Origin: Seonamhaeicola maritimus
GTDB lineage: Bacteria > Bacteroidota > Bacteroidia > Flavobacteriales > Flavobacteriaceae
Direction: 5' to 3'
Assembly: GCF_008056315.1 (NCBI RefSeq)
Contig: NZ_VRKQ01000008.1
Coordinates: 124,001-188,000 of the forward strand
Length of the DNA: 64,000 bases
Both the position numbers and the translations under genes were made by a program. Position 1 is the stretch's first letter. Each line of letters opens with the position of its first letter. The notes below the pieces were generated by a model. That model did no database searches. It was given only the letters and a program-made list of their open reading frames with translations, and was not told the DNA's origin. This document shows, piece after piece, positions 8,266 through 16,386 of the stretch.

Positions 8266-10002
8266 TTAATTAAGGAATCCATAAATAACTACAAGCGCTA
8301 AAACTACGAGAACCCCCATTACATTAAATGAGCGTTCTGTTTTAAACAATAGCGTGTTAATTTGAATGGCTTTAGGGTTGGTTCTTTTATTTCCAAAGAT
8401 AAAATACAGAGAACATAGGTTCAAGAAAAGGGTCACCCCTCCTAGCCAAAGCGGAAGTTCAATATCTCCCGTTAACACCCTAAGCGAAAAAGGAATGGAT
8501 ATTAATAACATGCTTCCTAGTAAGATCATGCCAGGTTTAATGTCCAATAGATTGTCTTCAATATTTATTTTGTCAAAATAAGATAGGATGACTATGAGCG
8601 TAGACAGTGCCACAAACGAAATGGTCATGCGGTAAAAGAAAGGTAAATCTGTTAGTGCAAATAGCCCAACCGAAAGGGGTACACATAAAAGGGCTACCCA
8701 AAGTGCTGGTTTTGCACTGGTACGTTTCCAAAATAAACCAAATATTATAGTGACAAAAATTCCAGGACTAATAAACCCCGAAAACTCCTGAATGAATTGA
8801 AAAGCTTGATCCAGATCTAACATACCTAAAAAAGGGGCTGTAAGCATACCAACAATTAGAGCCCCGGCAGCGGTTATCTTTCCAACTTTGACCAAATGTT
8901 TTTCCGTTGCATTCTTTTTTATCAATGGTTTATATAAATCGAGCGTGGAAATGGTAGAAACACTATTCACCAAAGAACTAATAGAACTCCCAATGGCGGC
9001 TACTAAAGCGGCAAAAACAAGTCCTTTAATGCCAATAGGTACCAATTCACTTAACACCCAAGGAAAAGCTTGATCGGGTTTGGCAATATCGGCCTGTAAG
9101 GCAAAAGCAGCCATACCAGGTATAACCGCAATTAAAGGCATTAAAAGTTTTAATAAAGCAGCCGAGGCTACCCCCTTTTGGGCTTCCTTGATGTTTTTTG
9201 AGGCCAAGGCACGCTGAATAATAAATTGATTACCACCCCAATAGTAAAGATTGGCAATCCACATACCGCCAACCAAAACGCTTATTCCAGGAACGCTGTC
9301 AAAATGCTTATGATCTTTTCCTAATATCATTTCAAATTTTTCGGGAGCAAACTCATATAAGCTAATGGCACCATTTATAACGCTTCCATCACCTAGAGCT
9401 GCCAAAGCTACACCAGCGGCTATTAATCCTCCAATTAACAAAACAACTGCTTGAATAACATCCGTCCAGACCACGGCTTTAAGACCTCCAAAAATGGAGA
9501 AACTGGCTGAGTAAATAACTAATCCTAAGATACCTGCTAGCATGGGTATGCCTGTTAGATTGGAAATCGCCAATCCACCCAAATAAAAAATGGATGAAAT
9601 ATTTACAAATACATAAAGTATGACCAAAATAAAACTAAAGCATATTCTAACCCGGTCGTCAAATCGGTTTTGCAGGAATTGGGGAATGGAATAAATCCCT
9701 TTATCCAGAAATACTGGAAGCAGGAATTTGGCAACCAAAATGAGTGTAAGGGCCGACATCAATTCGTAACCACCAATGGCCAATCCAATGGCGTACCCAG
9801 AACCGTTGGTGCCTAATATTTGTTCTGCTGAAATATTAGAGGCAATTAAAGACCCACCAACAATCCACCAAGGTAAGGATTTGCTAGCGAGGAAATAATC
9901 GGATACATTTTTGTTTTTTGCGCGGGACATCCAAAGGCCATAAACCATAATTCCCAATAAATAAGTAAATAAAACGACGAGGTCCAGATTAGATAAAAGC
10001 AT
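8266..10002 (-). CDS. sodium:solute symporter (SSS family)
   Basis: A 578-residue polytopic membrane protein with about 14 predicted helices. I chose ATG 10002 (MLLSNLDLVVLF), which puts the first helix at the N-terminus; a TTG 57 bases upstream would add a non-hydrophobic stretch. Signatures of the SSS/SGLT family are visible: DYFLASKSLPWWIVGGSLIASN and AISNLTGIP, then a conserved GLKAVVWTDVIQ. Members couple sodium entry to uptake of sugars, myo-inositol, sialic acid or similar solutes; SGLT-like sequences of this type often carry hexoses. It lies downstream of the AraC regulator on the same strand, with a palindromic candidate operator between them, and converges on the PQQ-like gene. Confidence 0.87.
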   Translation of the reverse strand: MLLSNLDLVVLFTYLLGIMVYGLWMSRAKNKNVSDYFLASKSLPWWIVGGSLIASNISAEQILGTNGSGYAIGLAIGGYELMSALTLILVAKFLLPVFLDKGIYSIPQFLQNRFDDRVRICFSFILVILYVFVNISSIFYLGGLAISNLTGIPMLAGILGLVIYSASFSIFGGLKAVVWTDVIQAVVLLIGGLIAAGVALAALGDGSVINGAISLYEFAPEKFEMILGKDHKHFDSVPGISVLVGGMWIANLYYWGGNQFIIQRALASKNIKEAQKGVASAALLKLLMPLIAVIPGMAAFALQADIAKPDQAFPWVLSELVPIGIKGLVFAALVAAIGSSISSLVNSVSTISTLDLYKPLIKKNATEKHLVKVGKITAAGALIVGMLTAPFLGMLDLDQAFQFIQEFSGFISPGIFVTIIFGLFWKRTSAKPALWVALLCVPLSVGLFALTDLPFFYRMTISFVALSTLIVILSYFDKINIEDNLLDIKPGMILLGSMLLISIPFSLRVLTGDIELPLWLGGVTLFLNLCSLYFIFGNKRTNPKAIQINTLLFKTERSFNVMGVLVVLALVVIYGFLN

Positions 10003-10104
10003 ATTTAGTACTTTGGTTTTGGCCAAAAATACAGGAGTTAGTTGCTTGGAAGGGATCAATTGGATATGTAGTGGTTTGTCTAAGAAAAAAAGAAGTTCGG
10101 CTAA

Positions 10105-10124
10105 GTTTAAGCGAACGTCTAAAC
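10105..10124. promoter_or_regulatory. candidate operator upstream of the symporter gene
   Basis: An interrupted palindrome of the form GTTTA-N2-CG-N2-CG-N2-TAAAC, flanked on each side by CGGCTA, lies 103 bases upstream of the symporter start and just 3' of the AraC gene stop. The symmetry suggests a protein-binding site; the AraC regulator is the obvious candidate but this is inference. Confidence 0.35.
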
Positions 10125-10129
10125 GGCTA

Positions 10130-11233
10130 TTAGGAAAGTTGTTTTCTGTACTGCGATGGTGTTAGGCCGGTTGATTTCTTAAAGGCAGTATTGAAGGTGG
10201 TTTTGGAGTTAAATCCGGCTTCTTTGGCTATGGCCATGAGTTTGTAGTCTATATGTGTTTCTAATTTCATGAGTCTGATGACTTCTTCCACCCTATAACT
10301 ATTAATGAAATCATAGTAGTTGGTTTCAAGTTGTTTGGAGAAGACTTCAGAAATATAATTATCGGATGTTTTGACCGCTTTACTCAAATCCTTGAGTTGT
10401 AATTTTGGGTTTTTGTAAAGATCTCCTTCTTCCATAACAACTAAAATCTTTTCTTCGATTATTTTTAATTGTGAGTTATCAGATTTTGTCTTTTCATTAA
10501 CTGTTTTTTGTTGTAATGATTCTGGTTTGTAATTCAGTCCAAGAATTTTCCGGTACGAAATAATCAGACCTAAAATGGTGAGTACAGTGAGGTAGAAGTT
10601 ATTTGGGTTTGAAATAATGAGGGCTGGTCCAGAAATGATTGAGTCTATGAAGGAAATAATGTGAATTGTAGTGATTATAAAAAGAAAAGCTAATAGTATA
10701 TAAACATCGTTTCTAAAATTCAACTTAAAAGGCTTGATGATTGTAAAAGTTAGACATATACCTGTGATTTCCATGGTAATAATAATCGCACCATTAATCC
10801 AGTATTCAATTTTTGGATAGGTGAATTCGGTTAAGAAAAATTGGTCTCTTAAATTTAAATCACCTAAGAGTACATAATATGATTTTATCATAAAATACAA
10901 AAAGACAGTAAAGAACGTTATGAGCATAAAGCGAAAATTTCTTTTCTGATTTTTACCGTTAACGTTCAGCCTTAATAAAACGTATTTATATAGTGAAATA
11001 GGAACAAATGCTATCCACGGTAAATAGGCTAAGGTTAAGTTTGTAGAGTAATTGTATAGAAAGTTTAAACCTAAGTAATTAAAGAGTTCGAGGCCAATTG
11101 ACAAGACGAATGCCCCATACCAAAGCAATGTTTTTTTATCGGAGTAGGCAAGAATCAGAATGTATAATAGAAATATATTCAGTAATCCAAAAGTGTAAAA
11201 ATGGTTTAGTATTTGAGGAAATTGTTGACTCAT
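10130..11233 (-). CDS. AraC-family regulator with N-terminal membrane domain
   Basis: A 367-residue protein. The first ~240 residues contain about seven or eight hydrophobic helices. The C-terminal ~100 residues form an AraC-type double helix-turn-helix (LQLKDLSKAVKTSDNYISEVFS and, near the end, IAKEAGFNSKTTFNTAFKKSTGLTPSQYRK). This membrane-anchored AraC layout is common in Flavobacteria and implies signal perception in or at the membrane with a DNA-binding tail in the cytoplasm. The sequence between the two parts (about residues 240-265) is hydrophilic and linker-like. The gene lies immediately upstream of the SSS symporter on the same strand, so that gene and perhaps the redox cluster are plausible targets. 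Ligand unknown. Confidence 0.85.
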   Translation of the reverse strand: MSQQFPQILNHFYTFGLLNIFLLYILILAYSDKKTLLWYGAFVLSIGLELFNYLGLNFLYNYSTNLTLAYLPWIAFVPISLYKYVLLRLNVNGKNQKRNFRFMLITFFTVFLYFMIKSYYVLLGDLNLRDQFFLTEFTYPKIEYWINGAIIITMEITGICLTFTIIKPFKLNFRNDVYILLAFLFIITTIHIISFIDSIISGPALIISNPNNFYLTVLTILGLIISYRKILGLNYKPESLQQKTVNEKTKSDNSQLKIIEEKILVVMEEGDLYKNPKLQLKDLSKAVKTSDNYISEVFSKQLETNYYDFINSYRVEEVIRLMKLETHIDYKLMAIAKEAGFNSKTTFNTAFKKSTGLTPSQYRKQLS

Positions 11234-11423
11234 TATTATTGCTTGTCCTATTCAATTTAACACCAGTTATGTTATTACACTAGCAAAATTGGAGCGGGAA
11301 TTTAGTAAATAAAACATAAATAATTAGGGTTTCTAGGCTCCAGTATATTTTTCCATGAACATTTGTTGCACATTATTAGTTATTAGTTGTACTTATAGAT
11401 TTTAAGAGGGTTTGTTTCTAAAT

Positions 11424-11431
11424 TAACTTTG
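11424..11431 (+). promoter_or_regulatory. Bacteroidota -7 promoter box before the beta-helix gene
   Basis: TAACTTTG matches the TAnnTTTG consensus exactly and lies 20 bases upstream of the ATG at 11452. No convincing -33 TTTG at the usual distance was found. Confidence 0.5.
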
Positions 11432-11451
11432 CAAGACCAAAAAACTTGCAG

Positions 11452-14046
11452 ATGAAAAAAACACTACTATTACTCTTTTTAATTCTTTTTTCAGTTTCTT
11501 CATTATTTGCCCAAACCACTTTTTATGTGGCAACAGATGGTGATGATTCTAATTCTGGTACTGAGGCTAGTCCTTTTGCAACTTTTAGTAAAGCAGTTTC
11601 TGAAATGGCTGCAGGAGATATTTGTGTCATTAAGGGAGGAGTTTATGAAGAAGAACTGATTATAAACAAAAACGGAACAGTAGGTAATTATTTAACCTTT
11701 AAGGCAGCGGCTGGAGCGGATGTGGAAATTAGAGCCACTAAAGCTTTAAATGGTTGGCAATTGCATAATGACAATATTTATAAGACCAGTGTTGATATGC
11801 AAGTAAAAGATGGTGATAATGGACGATTTAGAGCAGTTTACCATAATGAGAATTATATGGATTTAGCCAGATGGCCAAATAACACCGATAATAATCGTTG
11901 GACCGTAGATTGTCATCCTGTTGATGACGGTGATGGTAATCATTTTGTAGTAAGTGGCATTCAAAATATTGATTGGACTGGAGGTTTGGTGTATTATTTT
12001 GGTGCGCATTCTGGTGCAAGTTGGACCAGAACAATTACATCAAGTTCTTCAACTAGAATAGATTTTACTGCGGTTGATACCTCAAAGTGGCCTTTTAGCA
12101 CACATAATCCACAAACCTGGAGGAATTACCCAGGAAATAATCGTGGGCAATTGTTTCTGTTTAATAAATTGGAAGCTCTAGACCATGCAAGGGAATGGTA
12201 CTATGATAATTCTGCAAAACTTCTGTATTTACAAACAGCTGATGGTACTATACCAGCAGACGGAACGGTAGAGTATGCTACCCGAAAGTTTGCTGCTCAG
12301 ATTCAGGGAGATTATATTAAGTTAGAAGGTATTAACTTTTTTGGAGGTAGTATAAAGATTCATAATAATGCCGATAATAATGAACTAATAAATTGTAGTG
12401 TAATTCATGGTAGTGAGGGGCATGATTCTTTAACAAATACATCTGCTCAAGTAGGTGAAGCAGCTATAGAAGTATTAGGTGATAATACTATTATAAAAGG
12501 TTGTACTGTAAATCATAGTTCTGTAAGTGGTATTGTAATTTCAGGTTGGGCTGCCGATGATTGTACACTTGAAGGGAATACAATTAGTAATACAGATTAT
12601 GTGGGTATACACGCTTCTCCGATAAGAACGAGTGGTGACAATATGAAAATATTAAAAAACACCATTTTTAATACCGGAAGAGATGGTATGTATGTAGCAG
12701 GTCAAAATTGTGAAATAGCTTATAATGATGTGTCAGCATCTCAAAAAATAAATAGTGATTCTGGAGTATTTTATACTGTTGGAAATAATAACTTGAAGAA
12801 TAACGAGATTCATCACAACTGGTTTCATGATGCTACTGCGCCTTCATATTCGCACAATCCAAGTGATCCGGGAAAAGCAGCCGGGATTTATTTAGATAAT
12901 AATAGCAAAGGTTATACAGTACATCATAATGTAGTTTGGAATGTGTCATGGAGTGGCTATCAAGTAAATTGGAATAATACCCATTTAGATTTTTACCATA
13001 ATACCATATGGAATGCAGAACGCGCTATGGATGCATGGGTTAATGGCTATGTGCAAGAGAATAATAAGATTTACAATAATTTTTCTAATGTAGGAGATTG
13101 GTTTTCTGAAACTGCAAACGATTTTGATATTCAAGATAATCTTATAACGTCAGAATCTCCATTTGAAGATGCTGACAATCAAAATTTCATGCCGAAAGCG
13201 GGTAGCTCTGTAATGGATGAGGGGCGCGTTATTTCTGGATTTGAAAAGCCCTATAATGGAAGTGCTCCTGATATTGGAGCTTATGAAGTTGGAGGTACTA
13301 GATGGACAGCCGGTGTAAATGCTATTGAAGATACAGGTGAAGGTGATCCATGGTCTATTTTCGATACGCAGTTTACTATCTCAGCTACATCTGAGACCTG
13401 TCCAGATAAGAATAATGGGAAAGTAACCATTGTCGCAGATTATCAAGAGAATTATGTGTTTAGTTTTGATGGAACTGATTATGATTTTAGTAATGAAAAA
13501 ACTCTAGAAAACATTGATCCAGGAACTTATGATTTATGTATTTCATTGAAAGATGGTACCGGTAGTCAATGTTTTGTTGTAGAGGTTCAAGAAGGTGCAC
13601 ATATCACAGGTAAGTCATCTTTATCTAAAAAAACGTATTCATTAAGTATAGAACAGGGAACAGCACCATTTAACGTATCCTTAAACGGGGAGTTTTTATA
13701 TCAAACATCTTCATCAAATTTGTCGGTAACTGTAAATCAAGGAGATGTGGTTAGCATAAAATCTTCAAAAGATTGCGAAGGTGAAATTATAGAAACTATC
13801 GATTTTTATAAAAGTATTGTTGCTTATCCTAATCCTACATCAGGCATTTTCCAATTTGATCTTCCTGTTGATGAAGGAAGGATTTTTATAGAATTGTATA
13901 ACATACATTCGCAATTAATATCATCTAAATTATATGTTATTAATAATGGAAAAGTAAATCTTAATTTAGAAAATAGTCCTTCAGGTATCTATTTTGCTAA
14001 AATTATAAATAGAGAACCTATTTTTGTTAAAGTTATAAAGAATTAG
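11452..14046 (+). CDS. secreted right-handed parallel beta-helix protein with T9SS sorting domain
   Basis: 864 residues from ATG 11452 (an in-frame TTG six bases earlier is less likely). A signal peptide covers about residues 1-21 (SSLFAQ). The N-terminal section reads FYVATDGDDSNSGTEASPFATF followed by repeated short beta-strand/Asn turns (for example NNADNNELINCSV, DDCTLEGNTISNTDYVGIHA), diagnostic of a right-handed parallel beta-helix as in polysaccharide lyases and several glycosidase families. A DLARWPN motif after an inserted domain recalls GH141/GH120-like proteins, but I cannot assign a CAZy family. Residues ~620-780 look like an immunoglobulin-like/SprB-type spacer. The last ~75 residues (YPNPTSGIFQF to FVKVIKN) are a type A sorting domain for the type IX secretion system, so the enzyme is at the cell surface or released. 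It is followed by a lipoprotein gene after 4 bases. Confidence 0.85.
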   Translation: MKKTLLLLFLILFSVSSLFAQTTFYVATDGDDSNSGTEASPFATFSKAVSEMAAGDICVIKGGVYEEELIINKNGTVGNYLTFKAAAGADVEIRATKALNGWQLHNDNIYKTSVDMQVKDGDNGRFRAVYHNENYMDLARWPNNTDNNRWTVDCHPVDDGDGNHFVVSGIQNIDWTGGLVYYFGAHSGASWTRTITSSSSTRIDFTAVDTSKWPFSTHNPQTWRNYPGNNRGQLFLFNKLEALDHAREWYYDNSAKLLYLQTADGTIPADGTVEYATRKFAAQIQGDYIKLEGINFFGGSIKIHNNADNNELINCSVIHGSEGHDSLTNTSAQVGEAAIEVLGDNTIIKGCTVNHSSVSGIVISGWAADDCTLEGNTISNTDYVGIHASPIRTSGDNMKILKNTIFNTGRDGMYVAGQNCEIAYNDVSASQKINSDSGVFYTVGNNNLKNNEIHHNWFHDATAPSYSHNPSDPGKAAGIYLDNNSKGYTVHHNVVWNVSWSGYQVNWNNTHLDFYHNTIWNAERAMDAWVNGYVQENNKIYNNFSNVGDWFSETANDFDIQDNLITSESPFEDADNQNFMPKAGSSVMDEGRVISGFEKPYNGSAPDIGAYEVGGTRWTAGVNAIEDTGEGDPWSIFDTQFTISATSETCPDKNNGKVTIVADYQENYVFSFDGTDYDFSNEKTLENIDPGTYDLCISLKDGTGSQCFVVEVQEGAHITGKSSLSKKTYSLSIEQGTAPFNVSLNGEFLYQTSSSNLSVTVNQGDVVSIKSSKDCEGEIIETIDFYKSIVAYPNPTSGIFQFDLPVDEGRIFIELYNIHSQLISSKLYVINNGKVNLNLENSPSGIYFAKIINREPIFVKVIKN

Positions 14047-14050
14047 AAGA

Positions 14051-14758
14051 ATGAAACGAATCAGTTTACTTGTTGTACTTGGAATTTTAATGGCTTCATG
14101 CTCCAGCGGTGGAGGCGGAGGTGATGATGGACCAATTGATCCACCTGCTGAAAATAAAGCACCATCAGCGGTGAGTTCTTTAACCTATCCAACAAATAAT
14201 TTGTTATGTACTACAAATGTTTTAGAGTTTAAATGGGCTGCGGCTTCAGACCCGGATGGAGATGCGATTTCTTATGTGCTTGAAATTTCAAAAAAGAATG
14301 ACTTTTCATCAACAGAAGAATCTATTACTGTTTCAGGAACTTCCAGAACGGTTACTTTAGAAAAAGGAGTTGCTTATTATTGGCGTGTTAAAGTGGTTGA
14401 TAGTAAAAATGCTAGTAGTGGATATTCTTCAACCTATCAATTTTATACCGAAGGGGAAGGAGAAACCAATCATTTGCCGTTTTCTCCAGAATTGGTTGCG
14501 CCTCAAATAGACACAGCTTTAAATACAGCTTCTACTACTTTAGAATGGAATGCCTCTGATGTTGACAATGATGCATTAACATATGACGTGTATTTTGATA
14601 CGAATACAGACCCAACAACAAAGGTTGGAGATAATCAATCTGATAAAACATTAAGTGTTAATTTAACTGCAGCTACTACCTATTATTGGAAGGTTGTTGT
14701 AAAGGATGATAAAGGCGGACAAGCCATCGGACAAGTTTGGAGTTTTTCAACAGACTAG
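14051..14758 (+). CDS. lipoprotein with two fibronectin type III-like domains
   Basis: 235 residues. The signal sequence ends in a lipobox (LMASC, Cys at residue 17), followed by a Ser-Gly-rich linker. Two tandem beta-sandwich modules of ~95 residues follow, each opening with a proline/Asp-rich segment (SDPDGDAISYVLEIS and SDVDNDALTYDVYFD) and closing with YYWRVKVVD or YYWKVVVKDDKGG, the pattern of fibronectin-III-like domains in surface proteins. It starts 4 bases after the beta-helix gene and ends before a strong terminator, so the pair is one transcription unit. A binding or display role for the glycan targeted by the beta-helix protein is inference only. Confidence 0.75.
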   Translation: MKRISLLVVLGILMASCSSGGGGGDDGPIDPPAENKAPSAVSSLTYPTNNLLCTTNVLEFKWAAASDPDGDAISYVLEISKKNDFSSTEESITVSGTSRTVTLEKGVAYYWRVKVVDSKNASSGYSSTYQFYTEGEGETNHLPFSPELVAPQIDTALNTASTTLEWNASDVDNDALTYDVYFDTNTDPTTKVGDNQSDKTLSVNLTAATTYYWKVVVKDDKGGQAIGQVWSFSTD

Positions 14759-14780
14759 ACTTGTAAAAACAAATGAAAAC

Positions 14781-14815
14781 AAAAAAAGCTGGGAAATATT
14801 TTCCAGCTTTTTTTG
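14781..14815. terminator. bidirectional terminator between lipoprotein and sulfatase genes
   Basis: AAAGCTGG and CCAGCTTT arms form a stem flanked by an A run on the left and a T run on the right, so it can end transcription from both convergent units. Confidence 0.85.
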
Positions 14816-14816
14816 T

Positions 14817-16382
14817 TTATAAATAGGGAATCAAATCACTATACTTTTTCTCTTGAAACCAAGGGTCATTAGTTTTTTCAAGAAGTTTCGCCAAATGTGA
14901 AAGCAATTTTTCTGAAACATCTGGATTATCTTCTAATTTGATTTTATTTTTCTGATAAGGGTCTTCTAAATTATCATAAAAATAGGCATCATCAATAGTT
15001 TTAACCTCGTGTTTATCCCATGGTTTTTTACTTTCCTTTACACATAAAGTATACCTCTTAGTTAATACACCACGCGAGTTTCCCAGCATTAATAAAACCG
15101 CCTCAGGTTTTTCAATAGTTTCGTTATTTGAGGTTAGTAATGATGAAAAATTAGATCCTTCAATATCTGATGGAATGATGTCGCTAAGACCTGCTAGCCC
15201 CATAACGGTTGGTAATACATCCGGCACACTAAATAAAACATTTTCAATTCCGGGTTTGATACCTTTTGGCCAATGTGCAATAAATGGAATGCCTAAAGAT
15301 TCTGTTTCAAATGCGTTTTTGCCAGTTTTAGAATGGCTTCCCATCATTTCTCCATGGTCTGAACTAAATAGAACAATGGTGTTATCCAATTCTCCCATTT
15401 TCTCTAAGTAGTCAATAACTTGCCCAATATATTTATCAGCACTAGTAACATTAGCATAGTAATGACGCGCATAATTAGCGACTTCTAAATCGGCATTTTT
15501 TCTAACAACTAACTGCTCATCAATTTCGGGAAATTTATCGATGTCATAATGTTCATGGAGCGTTTCCATATCTGTGTTTTCATCATCCCAAGGGTTGTGA
15601 GGTGGATTCATAGACCAAATCATACAAAATGGTTTGTCAGTATCTCTTTGTCCTCTTTCGTTTTTTAAATAATCGATTATTTTTTCAGCTTCATTTTTAG
15701 CCGAAAATATTTTTGGTAAATGCAATTCGCCATCTTTTTTACCTTCAATGGCATACGGATCGTTTGAATATATTCTTGGATTAAAATGCTCGTCTTTTAG
15801 TGCTTGATAGAAATACTCAATATTGTGTCTTGATTTTCCTGGAGGCACATAAGTGTCATATGCATTCACATGATGACCACCTGGTTCTTCTGTTGAACCA
15901 ATATAATTTCCGTTTTCATCAAACAAAGGATCGTTTTTTAACCAATGACATTTACCAAAGTAGGAAGTGTTATAACCAGCTTTAAAAAACAAATCTGGAA
16001 TAGTTTCAATGTCATCTCGTAAACTTTCATTACGTCCAACCTTACAATTATTCCAAATGCCGTTTTGCTCTGGATATCTGCCAGATAGCATCATCCCTCT
16101 ATAAGGACTACATAAAGGAAAATTGCTGACTGCATTTGTAAAAACTATGCCGTTTTTTGCCAACTTATCCATAGTTGGTGTAACAACCGGATCGCCCATT
16201 CCTTGTGCTAGATTCTTGTACGGTGCTTCAGACCAAAAACCGGCACTGTAGCGCCTCAATTGATCAGGGAAAACAATCAGTACATTTGGTTTTTTGTTTT
16301 CTGTTTTAACGACTTCTTTTTTGTTTTGACAATTGAAAAAAGAAAGACTAATTATTATTAAAAATAAAATTCTAAACTTCAT
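14817..16382 (-). CDS. family S1 sulfatase, lipoprotein
   Basis: 521 residues from ATG 16382. An upstream in-frame ATG at 16403 would overlap the previous gene; the shorter start places a lipobox (LSFFNC) correctly and leaves 4 bases after the upstream stop. The formylglycine site is CSPYR (Cys at residue 91), followed by GMMLSGRYPE. The metal-site regions are NVLIVFPDQ near the N-terminus and SSDHGEMMGSHSKTGK in the C-terminal half. Family S1 enzymes hydrolyse sulfate esters; activation of the Cys needs a formylglycine-generating enzyme, which is not in this window. It is the last gene of a leftward operon with GH88 and DUF4955 proteins, so it probably desulfates an oligosaccharide carrying unsaturated uronate at the periplasmic side. 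Substrate position unknown. Confidence 0.92.
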   Translation of the reverse strand: MKFRILFLIIISLSFFNCQNKKEVVKTENKKPNVLIVFPDQLRRYSAGFWSEAPYKNLAQGMGDPVVTPTMDKLAKNGIVFTNAVSNFPLCSPYRGMMLSGRYPEQNGIWNNCKVGRNESLRDDIETIPDLFFKAGYNTSYFGKCHWLKNDPLFDENGNYIGSTEEPGGHHVNAYDTYVPPGKSRHNIEYFYQALKDEHFNPRIYSNDPYAIEGKKDGELHLPKIFSAKNEAEKIIDYLKNERGQRDTDKPFCMIWSMNPPHNPWDDENTDMETLHEHYDIDKFPEIDEQLVVRKNADLEVANYARHYYANVTSADKYIGQVIDYLEKMGELDNTIVLFSSDHGEMMGSHSKTGKNAFETESLGIPFIAHWPKGIKPGIENVLFSVPDVLPTVMGLAGLSDIIPSDIEGSNFSSLLTSNNETIEKPEAVLLMLGNSRGVLTKRYTLCVKESKKPWDKHEVKTIDDAYFYDNLEDPYQKNKIKLEDNPDVSEKLLSHLAKLLEKTNDPWFQEKKYSDLIPYL

Positions 16383-16386
16383 AATC

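Noticed and set aside
14781-14815. Small stem-loops as candidate CRISPR or small RNA genes
   Set aside because: This and the similar sites at 33531, 38343 and 42335 have terminator layout and are not repeated with spacers.
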